In this document: positions 17,277-26,533 of the stretch, in pieces
Position numbering within the stretch: the first letter of the stretch is position 1
Layout: each line of letters starts with the position of its first letter
DNA from: Bacillota bacterium
GTDB lineage: Bacteria; Bacillota; Clostridia; Oscillospirales; Acutalibacteraceae
Direction: 5' to 3'
Length of the DNA stretch: 64,000 nt
NCBI GenBank assembly: GCA_023458915.1
Contig: JAEWWM010000050.1
Span: forward strand, 3,980 to 67,979
Made by a program: the position numbers and the translations under genes
The notes under the pieces: model-generated
What the model saw: the letters and a program-made list of their open reading frames with translations, nothing else
Told to the model about the DNA's origin: nothing
The model's database searches: none

Positions 17277-18074
17277 TTATAACTTTTCGTGCGAAGCTTT
17301 CACGGTATTCTCAACATCTATATTATCGTCTATGTAGGCATTATCAGATTTTTTAATGAGCATTAAATATTCTATGTTTCCTTCAGGACCTTTAATTGGA
17401 GAATAGTCAATATTAAGTACCGAAAAGCCGTTATTTAGGCAAAAATTATATATTGTTTCTATTACTTCTATGTGAACTTTTTTATCCCTAACGACGCCCT
17501 TTTTGCCAATTTTTTCTCTGCCAGCTTCAAACTGAGGTTTAATAAGGCAAATGCCTAGTGATCCGTCTCTTACAATTTCTCTGATTATCGGTAGAACAAG
17601 GCGAAGCGATATAAACGACACATCAACCGTGAAAAAATCGATAGGGTCTTTGATATGCAATTTATCAATATATCTTATATTTGTTCTTTCCAAATTTATA
17701 ACTCTTGGGTCGTTTCTAAGCTTCCAATCAAGCTGACCATACCCAACATCTACTGAGTATACCTTAGTGCATCCATTTTGGAGCATACAATCTGTAAATC
17801 CGCCTGTAGATGCGCCAACATCAAGAGTGGTTAAATTTTTAAGTTCAATATTAAAACTTTTTATAGCTTTTTCGAGCTTAAGCCCGCCGCGACTGACGTA
17901 GCCTATTTTATTATTTCTAATTTCAATATTGCAATCTTCATTATAAGTTGTGCCGGGTTTATCGGATTTTTGATTATCGACAAAAATAAGACCTTCCATA
18001 ATCAAAATTTTGGCTTTCTCTCGACTTTCGGCTAAACCGCGTTCAAACACCATGCTATCTAATCGTTTTTTCAT
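17277..18074 (-). CDS. tlyA: TlyA family rRNA 2'-O-methyltransferase
   Basis: A 265-residue protein with an N-terminal S4 RNA-binding domain (about 1-60) and a C-terminal FtsJ-type Rossmann methyltransferase domain. The SAM motif is DVGASTGGFTDCML (about 81-94), and FFTVDVSFISL and LIKPQFEAG follow. TlyA proteins methylate ribose positions in rRNA; some were first described as hemolysins. No clear ribosome binding site is seen. It is read with pth upstream. Confidence 0.88.
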   Translation of the reverse strand: MKKRLDSMVFERGLAESREKAKILIMEGLIFVDNQKSDKPGTTYNEDCNIEIRNNKIGYVSRGGLKLEKAIKSFNIELKNLTTLDVGASTGGFTDCMLQNGCTKVYSVDVGYGQLDWKLRNDPRVINLERTNIRYIDKLHIKDPIDFFTVDVSFISLRLVLPIIREIVRDGSLGICLIKPQFEAGREKIGKKGVVRDKKVHIEVIETIYNFCLNNGFSVLNIDYSPIKGPEGNIEYLMLIKKSDNAYIDDNIDVENTVKASHEKL

Positions 18075-18135
18075 TATTATTTAAGAAATTATTTAGCAGT
18101 GCACAGACTTACTTAATCTCTTTTTCACCATCCTT

Positions 18136-18720
18136 TTAATTAAACTCGTTCATTGCTTCGTCTATTTTACCATCAATTATAAGGCAAATCGATTCATAAG
18201 TTTCTTGAGCAGATTTATTTATAGTTTCGAGATCTTCTTTATTAAATTTTGAAAGTACCCAATCAGCGAGATCCCAGTTTTCGTTTGGTCTACCCCCAAC
18301 ACCTATTTTTATTCTTGGGAAATTTTCTGAAGAGCACAAATCGAATATACTTTTTAACCCGTTATGCCCGCCATGCGAGCCATTTTTACGTACTCTGATT
18401 TTACCGAGCGGCAAAGAAACATCATCAAAGATCAAAATCACTTTTTCAGGAGGAATTTTATAAAAATTCATAGCAGCTATAACAGCTTCGCCGCTTAAAT
18501 TCATATAAGTTTGCGGTTTTAGAAGAAATATTTTTTTGTCACCATACTGTACAGTCGTGCAGAGGCTTTTAATTTTTTTGGAATTGATTTCCGTTCCCAG
18601 TTTATTTGCTGTGTAATCAAGCGCTATAAAACCTGCATTGTGCCGCGTGTTTTCGTATTCTTTTCCGGGATTTCCAAGGCCCACTATAATAAAATCAATT
18701 CTACTCATAATATAATTCAT
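18136..18720 (-). CDS. pth: Peptidyl-tRNA hydrolase
   Basis: A 194-residue esterase that releases peptides from prematurely dropped peptidyl-tRNAs. Key parts are visible: GLGNPGKEYENTRHNAGF with the catalytic His in NTRHN, LLKPQTYMNLSGEAV, FDDVSLPLGK with Asp, and SHGGHNGLKS. The family usually starts a few residues later, so ATG at 18708 (MSRIDF) is an alternative start. The glmU-prs-pth order matches that of many Firmicutes. Confidence 0.93.
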   Translation of the reverse strand: MNYIMSRIDFIIVGLGNPGKEYENTRHNAGFIALDYTANKLGTEINSKKIKSLCTTVQYGDKKIFLLKPQTYMNLSGEAVIAAMNFYKIPPEKVILIFDDVSLPLGKIRVRKNGSHGGHNGLKSIFDLCSSENFPRIKIGVGGRPNENWDLADWVLSKFNKEDLETINKSAQETYESICLIIDGKIDEAMNEFN

Positions 18721-18882
18721 CTTTCATTTTTACAATTGAGTAACAGCGTTTATAAACATGAATAAAATCTATCTCAAACCTATTTCGTAATTAAACTTTA
18801 CTTCAAATCAAAACCTTAGGTTGGCTTAAAGAATTTAGGAGGCTACGCCTTCTCATCCTTTTCATGCAGTTTTAGGACAAGT

Positions 18883-19845
18883 TTACTCTAAAATCATCGT
18901 TGAAATTGGCCGGTCACTATTTATTCTTTTTATCGCCTCAGATAATACAGGTGCAACATTCAAAACAGTAAATTTATCGAGCATTTTGTCTTCAGGAAGA
19001 TTTATAGTATTTAAAACTATCATTTTCTTAATTGCGCTTTCTTGCAGCCTTTCAAGGGCGTTTCCCGAAAGCACCGGATGAGCAACATAAGCATAAACTT
19101 CTTTTGCTCCTCCTTTTTCGATTATTGCATTTGCTGCATTGCACAGTGTACCGGCGGTGTCGATAATATCATCTACAAGGATTATTTTTTTATCTTTCAC
19201 ATCTCCGACTATATTCATAACTTCGCTTACATTGGCGCGCGGACGCCTCTTATCAACTAGCGCGAGTGGGCATCCAAGTCTTGTTGCAAACTGGCGGGCT
19301 CTTGAAATTGAACCTAGGTCAGGCGCGAGAACAGTGAACTCTTCAGGATTAAATCTGTCAACTTCTTTAATAAAAGAGGCAAAAAGCGGAGCTGCGATTA
19401 TATGGTCTACCGGGACATTAAAAAATCCTTGAATTTGAAGCGTGTGAAGCTCCATTGTAAGGATTCTCTCTGCTCCGGCAGTTGTTAAAAGGTCGGCAAC
19501 AAGTTTTGCGGAAATGGGGTCTCGGGGCTTTGCTTTCCTGTCTTGTCTGGCGTACCCGAAATAAGGGATAACAGCGGTAATTCTTGCGGCGGATGCTCTT
19601 TTAACGGCATCAATCATTATTAAAAGTTCCATAAGGTTTTCGTTAATGGGAGTGCATGTGGACTGAACTATGAAGCAGTCCGCTCCTCTTACTGATTCGC
19701 GGATGGAAACTGATATTTCTCCGTCGCTAAACCTACTAACTTCTGATTCTCCAAGTTCGCAGCCGAGCTCATTTGCAATATTTTCAGCAAGCTTTGGGTT
19801 AGAGTTTGCCGTGAAAATTTTTAAATCTCGCCCCTGATACTCCAT
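18883..19845 (-). CDS. prs: Ribose-phosphate pyrophosphokinase
   Basis: A 320-residue enzyme that makes PRPP from ribose-5-phosphate and ATP for nucleotide, His and Trp synthesis. Motifs are FSDGEISVSI, the flexible-loop YARQDRK, the Mg/ATP region ELHTLQIQGFF, DLGSISRAR and the PRPP loop VDDIIDTAGT. Full length. AAAAGGAGAAAAA precedes the ATG. It lies 45 bases after glmU and is likely co-transcribed. Confidence 0.96.
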   Translation of the reverse strand: MEYQGRDLKIFTANSNPKLAENIANELGCELGESEVSRFSDGEISVSIRESVRGADCFIVQSTCTPINENLMELLIMIDAVKRASAARITAVIPYFGYARQDRKAKPRDPISAKLVADLLTTAGAERILTMELHTLQIQGFFNVPVDHIIAAPLFASFIKEVDRFNPEEFTVLAPDLGSISRARQFATRLGCPLALVDKRRPRANVSEVMNIVGDVKDKKIILVDDIIDTAGTLCNAANAIIEKGGAKEVYAYVAHPVLSGNALERLQESAIKKMIVLNTINLPEDKMLDKFTVLNVAPVLSEAIKRINSDRPISTMILE

Positions 19846-19890
19846 AAATTTTTTCTCCTTTTAAACGTCTTTATTATTTTAAATGGCTTT

Positions 19891-20925
19891 TTACGATGCG
19901 CCATTAAAATTTATAATTGAAGCAAATGGTCCAATTTCCTGATTTTCAGCTATGATGCTGTTTTTGCAGTAGCTGTGGTTTATAGTGGTATTGTCGCCAA
20001 CTTGGCAGTCTGTAATCTGGCTGCCTGGACCAATTATACATTCTTTTTCTATAACTGTTTTTCCGGTAAGGATTGTTCCTGGCAGAATCGAGGTTCCGGC
20101 GCCAATTTGTACCCATTTGCCTATAATAACGCCATCTCTGCAGGCTATTTTTACTCCGTTTTCCATAAGTCCATCAATAACTTTATTTCTTGCAATTTCA
20201 TTTAGTTTTTGAAGCTGATATGTATCATTTGCCCCAAGCGCAACATCAGAGGATGACGTTTCAAACGCGTCCACCCGGCATTTATTATTTATTAAAAGTT
20301 TTATAACAGATGTTAAGTAATACTCGTTTTGGAAAGTATCTTTTTTGATTTTATTAAGGTGTGCCATTAAATCATCTACTTTAAACCAATAAGCTCCTGA
20401 GTTTATTTCTCGAATGGACCTCTGGGTAAAGCTTGCGTCCTGCTCTTCAACTATTGCCTCAACATTATAGTCGGAACTATTTCGTATTATTCTGCCGTAA
20501 CCTATGGGGTTATCAAGCTTTGAGGAAATGATTGTTGCGGAGTTGTTTGAATTTTTATGTATTTTGTAAGCTTTTGTGATTGTTGCTTTGTCAATGAATG
20601 GAGCGTCTCCGCCAAGAATTAAAACATCGCCGCCGGTATACTTTTCAAGAAACGGAAACGCTGTCATAACAGCGTGAGCTGTACCTAGGCGCTCATTTTG
20701 TACCACATTTTCAAGATTATAACCTAAGCTGTCTAAATAATCTTGCACAAGCTCGTGTTTATAACCCGTAACAACGCAAATATTTTCAATGTTGCACATC
20801 ATAACCGAATTAATAACCCACCCAACCATTGGCTCAAAAAGAACAGGCGAGAGGATTTTTGGTATACTGGACTTCATCCTAGTACCATCGCCGGCGGCAA
20901 GTATCACGCAGCAAACATTACTCAA
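19891..20925 (-). CDS. glmU: GlmU-like uridylyltransferase with a truncated acetyltransferase domain
   Basis: A 344-residue protein. The N-terminal pyrophosphorylase domain is complete (LAAGDGTRMKS, NERLGTAHAV, GGDAPFID, NSGAYWF) and should convert GlcNAc-1-P and UTP to UDP-GlcNAc. A few left-handed beta-helix turns follow, but the protein stops at GPFASI. Normal GlmU (about 450 residues) has the catalytic His and CoA-binding region beyond that point. The acetyltransferase half is therefore missing. The frame opens at a GTG (20934) overlapping the ribosome binding site; TTG at 20925 after GGAGTGAATTTT is the better start. First gene of glmU-prs-pth. Confidence 0.88.
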   Translation of the reverse strand: MSNVCCVILAAGDGTRMKSSIPKILSPVLFEPMVGWVINSVMMCNIENICVVTGYKHELVQDYLDSLGYNLENVVQNERLGTAHAVMTAFPFLEKYTGGDVLILGGDAPFIDKATITKAYKIHKNSNNSATIISSKLDNPIGYGRIIRNSSDYNVEAIVEEQDASFTQRSIREINSGAYWFKVDDLMAHLNKIKKDTFQNEYYLTSVIKLLINNKCRVDAFETSSSDVALGANDTYQLQKLNEIARNKVIDGLMENGVKIACRDGVIIGKWVQIGAGTSILPGTILTGKTVIEKECIIGPGSQITDCQVGDNTTINHSYCKNSIIAENQEIGPFASIINFNGAS

Positions 20926-21139
20926 AAAATTCACTCCAACTCAGATCAATGCTATAAACATCATATATTCTATATCTTAGGTTAAAATATTTCAACAGTA
21001 CAACATATAAAAAACATAAATCCATTCCAACTTCTTTACCGTAATGTAAGATTTAGTCCAAATAGTAAGTCTAAATTTACGAAAGGGGGTTTAAGTTTAG
21101 AGAGACTATGCCATTCTGATTCTCCATACTAACAGAACA

Positions 21140-22066
21140 TTATTTTGTTTCCAGTACTGATTTTACTGCTTCAACTATATCTTCTGCCGTCATGTTATAA
21201 ATCTCTTTTAAGTAAGGCATTTTCCCAACCTGGCCAAAAGCATCTCTTATTCCAACCGAGCGAAGCGGCACTGGACAGCTTTCCGCTAAAACTTCAGAAA
21301 CAGCAGAGCGAAGCCCTCCAATAATATTATGATTCTCGACTGTTACAACCGCTTTTGTTTTTTTGGCTGAGTTTATAACGCTTTCCTCATCAATTGGTTT
21401 TATAGTATGAATATTAATTATTTCTGCATTTATGCCAATTTCTTCGAGTATTTTATTTGCCTCAATTGTTTCCTGAACCATAATACCGGAGCAAAAAATA
21501 CTTACATCTTCTCCCTCTTTTATAGTATTAGAACCAAAAAGATTAAATTTATGGTCTTCCGTAAAAACATCCGGAATTTCTTTTCTGAACATTCTTATAT
21601 AAACCGGGCCTTTAAAGTTGAGTATTTGCGGCAAAATATTTTTAAGCTGAATGTTGTCTACGGGCTCGAATATTACTATATTTGGTATACTTCTTAAAAC
21701 CCCTATATCTTCAAAACTCATGTGCGTCCCGCCATTATATTCCGCGCTGATTCCGGGGTCGGTGCCTATAATTTTAACGTTTTGTTTAGCATAACATATG
21801 GAAACTGCTATCTGGTCGCATATTCTGCGCGTCGCAAAAGGTGTAAATGTACATATAAAAGGGATAAAACCGTAACTGCTCATTCCTGCGGCAATTGACG
21901 CCATATTTTGCTCCGCGATTCCAACATTTATCACGCGGTCTTTATACTTTTTTTCAAGGTCTGAAAATCCATTAGGTTTAGCAAGGTCGGAATTCAAAAC
22001 CACAATTTTTTCATTTTCGCTCATCGCTCTTTCAAGTTCTAGAGCAAACATTTGTCTCATTTCCAT
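21140..22066 (-). CDS. Transketolase, C-terminal subunit
   Basis: The second half of a split transketolase (pyrimidine-binding and C-terminal domains). It transfers two-carbon units in the pentose phosphate pathway together with the N-terminal subunit upstream. Signatures are NVGIAEQNMASIAAGMS (with the catalytic Glu that activates thiamine diphosphate), FTPFATRRICDQI and GTDPGISAEYNGGTH. The frame is open to 22093; AGGAGACGAAATTTA before the ATG at 22066 sets the start. Split transketolases are common in Clostridia. Confidence 0.93.
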   Translation of the reverse strand: MEMRQMFALELERAMSENEKIVVLNSDLAKPNGFSDLEKKYKDRVINVGIAEQNMASIAAGMSSYGFIPFICTFTPFATRRICDQIAVSICYAKQNVKIIGTDPGISAEYNGGTHMSFEDIGVLRSIPNIVIFEPVDNIQLKNILPQILNFKGPVYIRMFRKEIPDVFTEDHKFNLFGSNTIKEGEDVSIFCSGIMVQETIEANKILEEIGINAEIINIHTIKPIDEESVINSAKKTKAVVTVENHNIIGGLRSAVSEVLAESCPVPLRSVGIRDAFGQVGKMPYLKEIYNMTAEDIVEAVKSVLETK

Positions 22067-22119
22067 TAAATTTCGTCTCCTAATTTTCAGCATTGCTGAA
22101 TTTGCATATATTAGTTCTA

Positions 22120-22153
22120 GTTTTTCCCTTCAGTTAGTAGGCGGAGGAAAAAC
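22120..22153. repeat. Intra-operon hairpin, pyrimidine/purine arms
   Basis: GTTTTTCC (22120-22127) pairs with GGAAAAAC (22146-22153) around an 18-base loop, between the two transketolase genes and just after the first stop. It belongs with the similar hairpins at 3603, 44206, 48261, 56220 and 63410. Confidence 0.55.
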
Positions 22154-22165
22154 ATAAAGTATAAA

Positions 22166-22978
22166 CTAAGTTGCATAGTTTAATTCTTTCATGCCCTCTT
22201 CAAACATTTCTTTTGTTATCGGCATGCTGTGGTTTGAAGCGCCGGCCTTTTCGGCAAAACTTATTCCATAGCCTTTTACTGTATTTAAAATTATCATAAC
22301 AGGTTTTTCGCAAAGCTTCGCTTTTGTTATGGCACTGTCAATCTCATCGCAATCATTGCCGTTCGCAATAGTTATTACATCCCAACCAAAAGCTTCCCAT
22401 TTCAAGTCAAGCGGATTAATATCACAAATCTCATTAACCATGCCATCGAGCTGAAGTTTGTTATAATCCGTAAAAGCTATTAAATTATTAAGATTATGAT
22501 GTGCGGCGAACATGGCAGCTTCCCAAATTTGACCCTCCTGGGTTTCGCCGTCGCCAATTATTGCATATATTGTCGCTCCGTCATTTTTAAGTTTAGAAGC
22601 CTTTGCAACTCCTATAGCACACGAAAAACCCTGGCCTAGCGAACCAGTTGTCATATCGATTCCCGGAGTTTTATTCATGTCACAGTGGCTTGGAAGGTTA
22701 GTCCCGGGCTGATTGAGCGTTAACAACCACTCTTTCGGAAAATAACCCATATCTGATAAAATTGCGTAAACTGCCGGCCCACTATGTCCCTTGGAAACTA
22801 TCAAGCGGTCTCTGCCTTCTTTTTGTGGGTTTTTAGGGTCGATGTTCATATGTTTGTTATAAAGAACCACTAAAAGCTCAACTATTGAAAGTGAGCCGCC
22901 GATATGCCCGACTCCCAAAGTGCCAATTTCCGTTAATATACTTTTTCGTATCTCGTTACATTTGGATTCAAAAATCAA
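22166..22978 (-). CDS. Transketolase, N-terminal subunit
   Basis: The thiamine-diphosphate-binding half of a split transketolase. Signatures are GHIGGSLSIVELL, SKGHSGPAVYA, GSLGQGFSCAIGVA and the cofactor motif GDGETQEGQIWEA with the downstream Asn. The open frame runs to 23038, but GGGAGGAATTATTT directly precedes the TTG at 22978 (LIFESKCNEI), the likely start. Upstream partner of the C-terminal subunit; the two genes are separated by about 100 bases with a hairpin. Confidence 0.93.
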   Translation of the reverse strand: MIFESKCNEIRKSILTEIGTLGVGHIGGSLSIVELLVVLYNKHMNIDPKNPQKEGRDRLIVSKGHSGPAVYAILSDMGYFPKEWLLTLNQPGTNLPSHCDMNKTPGIDMTTGSLGQGFSCAIGVAKASKLKNDGATIYAIIGDGETQEGQIWEAAMFAAHHNLNNLIAFTDYNKLQLDGMVNEICDINPLDLKWEAFGWDVITIANGNDCDEIDSAITKAKLCEKPVMIILNTVKGYGISFAEKAGASNHSMPITKEMFEEGMKELNYAT

Positions 22979-23183
22979 AAATAATTCCTCCCTAAAACAA
23001 ATTTTACAAAGCCAAAAGATAATTTTTAAAAAGCTCATCTAAAACTAGTGCAGATTCCATTAAAATCAGCGAAGACTGTTCTCTCGATACATTGAAAAGA
23101 TTTTAATAAAAGGGGATAGTGCGTAAACATTATAAAATTTTTAATAATTTAAACATCTCATTTCGTGCAATTTTAGAACAAGT

Positions 23184-23603
23184 TTAAAGATTATCAGGAC
23201 CAAAACTTTCCGGAAGCAACTCTTCTAGCGTTAAAATTTTAAAATCGTTCTCGCTTTTTGCAAGTATTATTTCGAAATCTTTTGGATCGCAAAATTCTCT
23301 TAGTGCTTGGCGACACATCCCGCATGGCGGGCAATAGGAAGTTAAAATTTCTTTTTCGTTTTCGCTACCTCCAACAACTGCTATGGCTTTAAATTTTTTG
23401 TGGCCGTCAAAAACAGCTCTAAAGAGCGCCGTACGTTCAGCACAATTGCAAACAGAATATGCTGCACATTCAATATTAAACCCTGCATATATTTTTTCAT
23501 TTAAGGTTAAAAGTGCAGCGCCGACTTTAAACTTTGAGTAGGGAGTGTAAGCATTTTTTCGCGCGATAGTCGCTTCTGTTATAAGATTTTTTATATAATT
23601 CAA
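23184..23603 (-). CDS. cdd: Cytidine deaminase
   Basis: A 139-residue zinc enzyme that deaminates cytidine and deoxycytidine in pyrimidine salvage. The zinc site is of the tetrameric type: NCAERTAL (Cys and catalytic Glu) and PPCGMCRQAL (two Cys). Full family length. The start is TTG after TTGGAGGTTTAAT. Confidence 0.95.
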   Translation of the reverse strand: MNYIKNLITEATIARKNAYTPYSKFKVGAALLTLNEKIYAGFNIECAAYSVCNCAERTALFRAVFDGHKKFKAIAVVGGSENEKEILTSYCPPCGMCRQALREFCDPKDFEIILAKSENDFKILTLEELLPESFGPDNL

Positions 23604-23748
23604 ATTAAACCTCCAATAAATTTTTAAACTCGAAATCTAATCTTAATAGTATCTAATCTTATAGTATAATATGAAATTCCAAAAATTTCAAAAAATATCG
23701 GTAAAAAAATATCTTCATGCATATATATTTAATCGAGGTGAATCTCGA

Positions 23749-24417
23749 TTGGATAAAAAACAAATTATAAAAATGCTGGAATACTGTGGAATGTCTTACA
23801 GCGATTGCCAGGCTGAAGGTTCTGACGGTAAACTCATATTTGTTAATGATAAAAAAACCGGTATTCAGTGCTTTTTGAGAGTAAATAGCAGTATTTTAAC
23901 CATAGTATTTCGCGGTTCAGATTCCAAAAAGGATTGGCAGGCGGATTTTAAATTCTGGGAAGCTTTGATACCCTACAACCATTTTTCACATAAAATAAAA
24001 GTTCATACAGGGTTTATTAGCACATACAAATCACACAGCGTTCGCGGCAAAATCCGAGAATTTGTAAACGAAAACATAAAGAAAATTTATGTAACAGGTC
24101 ATTCTTACGGTGCTGCGCTTGCAATTTTGTGCGCTATTGACCTAAGGTGTAATTTTCCGCACAAAGATTATGAAGTTGTGGTTTTTGGATGCCCCAGAGT
24201 GGGCAACAAAGCTTTTAAAAATTTTTATAACCTAAGGCTTTTTAAAACATTAAGAGTTGAACACAGAAGAGACATAGTTCCTAAAGTGCCATTTGCGTTT
24301 TTAGGTTATAGGCATGTTGGGGCAAAGATAAAAATTGGCAAAGGCGAGCTTTTTAAGCCTTATTCTATGAAAAAACATAATTTACAGGAGTATTATTCAA
24401 ATATATGGGATATATGA
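23749..24417 (+). CDS. Class 3 lipase-like hydrolase
   Basis: A 223-residue alpha/beta hydrolase of the fungal-type (class 3) lipase family. The nucleophile elbow is GHSYGAALA, and later segments fit the Asp (RRDIVPKVPF) and His (YRHVG) positions. It likely cleaves an ester in lipid or glycolipid. No signal peptide is seen. The frame opens at an ATG (23671) with no ribosome binding site; GAGGTGAATCTCGA directly before the TTG at 23749 is a far better start. A tiny membrane-protein frame overlaps its end. Confidence 0.75.
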   Translation: MDKKQIIKMLEYCGMSYSDCQAEGSDGKLIFVNDKKTGIQCFLRVNSSILTIVFRGSDSKKDWQADFKFWEALIPYNHFSHKIKVHTGFISTYKSHSVRGKIREFVNENIKKIYVTGHSYGAALAILCAIDLRCNFPHKDYEVVVFGCPRVGNKAFKNFYNLRLFKTLRVEHRRDIVPKVPFAFLGYRHVGAKIKIGKGELFKPYSMKKHNLQEYYSNIWDI

Positions 24418-24599
24418 GACCATTTTTTTGCAGAATGTTCAATTTCATTATATTTTTCGCTATTTTGGGAGTATGCGTTGCAATATTCTTCCTTTTTAAG
24501 CTCTTGTTTTGCGGTTTTTGCGCAGCGGATTTTGAGTGCGGTTTTGGCTTTATTATACCGCTAATAATAATATTTCTTATTTTTCAAGTTATCCGATGA
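24405..24599 (+). CDS. Possible small membrane protein
   Basis: A 64-residue frame overlapping the lipase stop by 13 bases, consisting almost wholly of two hydrophobic segments with several Cys (FCGFCAADFECGFGF). The TTACAGGAGTATTATTC stretch upstream could serve as its ribosome binding site, which supports translational coupling. No family is recognised. It may be real but the evidence is thin. Confidence 0.35.
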   Translation: MGYMRPFFCRMFNFIIFFAILGVCVAIFFLFKLLFCGFCAADFECGFGFIIPLIIIFLIFQVIR

Positions 24600-24708
24600 T
24601 TTTTTCTGCTTCTCAAGAAATTATTTTACAAAATTTTTAAAAATATAATATAATGAATTATGAAAATGCTCTGACCACAAGAGCTTATAAGGAAGGATGT
24701 TAAAAATA

Positions 24709-24981
24709 ATGACTTGGACAATTTTATCATGGGTAATGTCAGCAGTCGGTTTAGCTGGTACTCTTATGAATGCCGAAAGAAACAAATGGGGTTTTGTATT
24801 TTGGCTTGTTTCCAATATGTATATGGTTATAAGATTTTTTATTATAGGCGAGTATGCTCAATGTGCGTTATTTTTTGTTTATTTTCTTCTTGCTATTAGG
24901 GGAATCATTGCGTGGACAAAAAAAGAAAACAAAGAAAATAATAATAAAAATATCAACGAACCCAGCGTTCAAAATGCGTAA
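24709..24981 (+). CDS. Small PnuC-like membrane protein
   Basis: About 90 residues with three hydrophobic segments, resembling half of the PnuC nicotinamide riboside transporter fold (LSWVMSAVGLAGTLMNAERN, then GFVFWLVSNMYMVIRFF and FFVYFLLAIRGIIAW), with a charged Asn/Lys-rich tail. Short proteins of this type may act as dimers. The function is inferred only from this pattern. The start at 24709 fits the AAGGAAGG upstream better than the ATG at 24697, which touches it. Confidence 0.55.
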   Translation: MTWTILSWVMSAVGLAGTLMNAERNKWGFVFWLVSNMYMVIRFFIIGEYAQCALFFVYFLLAIRGIIAWTKKENKENNNKNINEPSVQNA

Positions 24982-25005
24982 GCTTACATATTAAAGAGAA
25001 ATATT

Positions 25006-25539
25006 ATGAAAATTTTTTTACATACTTGTTGCGCGCCTTGCTCAGTTAAATGCATAGATGTTTTTCAAAGCGAAAACATAGTGCCGGTTTTGTTTTGGTA
25101 TAATCCAAATGTTCATCCGTATATTGAATATAAAAGCAGAAAAGATACGCTATTTGATTTTGCCAAATCCAAAAATCTTGAAATTCATGTAAAAAACGAG
25201 TATGGGCTTCAAACATTTATTAAAAATGTTTGTCCTGAGTTTAATAACAGATGTGAGTATTGCTATAAATCCCGTTTGGAAGAAACAGCTCACTACGCTT
25301 CTGAATATGGATACAAAGCTTTTTCAACTACTCTTTTAATAAGTCCTTATCAGAAGCACGATTTAATTTGTAAAATAGGTAAAGAAATAGCCGAAAAATA
25401 CGGTGTGGATTTTTTGTACCGTGATTTCAGGCCGTACTTTAAAGAAGGGCAGAAGATAGCTAGAGATTCTGGGATGTATATGCAAAAATATTGCGGTTGC
25501 ATTTTCAGCGAAGAGGAGCGTTTTAAGTCAAATATTTAA
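25006..25539 (+). CDS. queH: Epoxyqueuosine reductase QueH
   Basis: A 177-residue enzyme that reduces epoxyqueuosine to queuosine in tRNA, the non-B12 alternative to QueG. Diagnostic features are the N-terminal HTCCAPCS motif, the CEYCYKSRLEETA motif, STTLLISPYQKHD, and the C-terminal KYCGCIFSEEER with further iron-binding Cys. Full length. No other queuosine genes are nearby. Confidence 0.93.
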   Translation: MKIFLHTCCAPCSVKCIDVFQSENIVPVLFWYNPNVHPYIEYKSRKDTLFDFAKSKNLEIHVKNEYGLQTFIKNVCPEFNNRCEYCYKSRLEETAHYASEYGYKAFSTTLLISPYQKHDLICKIGKEIAEKYGVDFLYRDFRPYFKEGQKIARDSGMYMQKYCGCIFSEEERFKSNI

Positions 25540-25595
25540 AAATTGCAAAGAAAATGCTGAGATAAAGATAGGTATATTTTTCTCGAGGTGTGTTA

Positions 25596-26180
25596 TTAAA
25601 AATCCGATGCGCTATAACCAAGTTCATTAAAATTAGTATAAAGTTTACTAATAGGCATGCCTAATATATTGTAATAATCCCCAACTATTTTATCCAAAAA
25701 AATTAAAGCTTTGCCATCCGCAAGCGAATAGCCGGCATGCTCTAAAATGTGCTCAGTGTTATTTATGTACCAGTGCATATCAGCTTCAGTAATTTTTTTA
25801 AAATAAACTTCGGTTTTATCAAAAAAAGTTAGTTCTTTGTTTTTATATAAATCTCTTATAGTCACGCCTGTTAGAGCGTAGTTCATATTCCCACTGAAAA
25901 GCTGCATATTTTCAAGCGCTTTTTCCTTGCTTTTAGGCTTTTCAAATTTTTTATTTCCCATGCAAATTATGGTATCAGCAGCGATAATTAAAGCTTTTTC
26001 ATTGTTTAATTGCTTGGCTGCAGATCTTGCTTTAATTTTTGAAAGCCCAATCACATATTTTTCAAAATCTGTCTCGTTACTTTTTTCTGCGTCTTTACTG
26101 GTAATAACTTCATATTTAAAACCCAGCATATCAAGAATTGCCCTGCGCGTTTTTGATGACGAAGCTAATATTAGTCGCAT
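25596..26180 (-). CDS. maf: Maf-type nucleoside triphosphate pyrophosphatase
   Basis: A 194-residue house-cleaning pyrophosphatase that removes dTTP/UTP or modified nucleotides. Signatures are LASSSKTRRAILDMLG at the start, AADTIICMGNKKFEKPKSKEKA in the middle and EHAGYSLADGKAL with the conserved Lys/Asp near the end. ATAAGGAGACAAAAA precedes the ATG. It is the last core gene before the tRNA-Pro that opens the accessory region. Confidence 0.92.
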   Translation of the reverse strand: MRLILASSSKTRRAILDMLGFKYEVITSKDAEKSNETDFEKYVIGLSKIKARSAAKQLNNEKALIIAADTIICMGNKKFEKPKSKEKALENMQLFSGNMNYALTGVTIRDLYKNKELTFFDKTEVYFKKITEADMHWYINNTEHILEHAGYSLADGKALIFLDKIVGDYYNILGMPISKLYTNFNELGYSASDF

Positions 26181-26419
26181 TTTTTGTCTCCTTATTTTTA
26201 AAAACTTTAATGTAAAATTTAATTTTTAAGTTAATTTAATTCAACTAATTATAATATAAATTTTGTATAAACACATTAAAAACACAAATAAATTTTTTAT
26301 CAATTTGAAAACGCAAGTATTTTAAGAATCAGTATCTTTTCTTGGTGAAGCGTTGGGGCTGCGTACTTGAATTTATTATAACGTATATGGTATTATAATA
26401 CAGTTAATATAATAATTAA

Positions 26420-26496
26420 CCGGGTGTGGCGCAGTTTGGTAGCGCGCTTGAATGGGGTTCAAGAGGCCGCAGGTTCGACTCCTGTCACTCGGACCA
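26420..26496 (+). tRNA. tRNA-Pro (anticodon GGG)
   Basis: The acceptor stem CCGGGTG pairs with CACTCGG (one G-U), followed by discriminator A and an encoded CCA. The anticodon stem CTTGA/TCAAG encloses ATGGGGT, giving anticodon GGG. The T arm is GCAGG-TTCGACT-CCTGT (one G-U pair). It marks the left edge of a decayed accessory region; I found no duplicate of its 3' end that would prove an attachment site. Confidence 0.93.
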
Positions 26497-26533
26497 ATTT
26501 AAATCTTTAAGCCTGCTGTTTAGGAGGTAATCT

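Noticed and set aside
26497..26533. Attachment site directly after tRNA-Pro
   Set aside because: I could not find a second copy of the tRNA 3' end in the window, nor an integrase gene, so an att site cannot be claimed.
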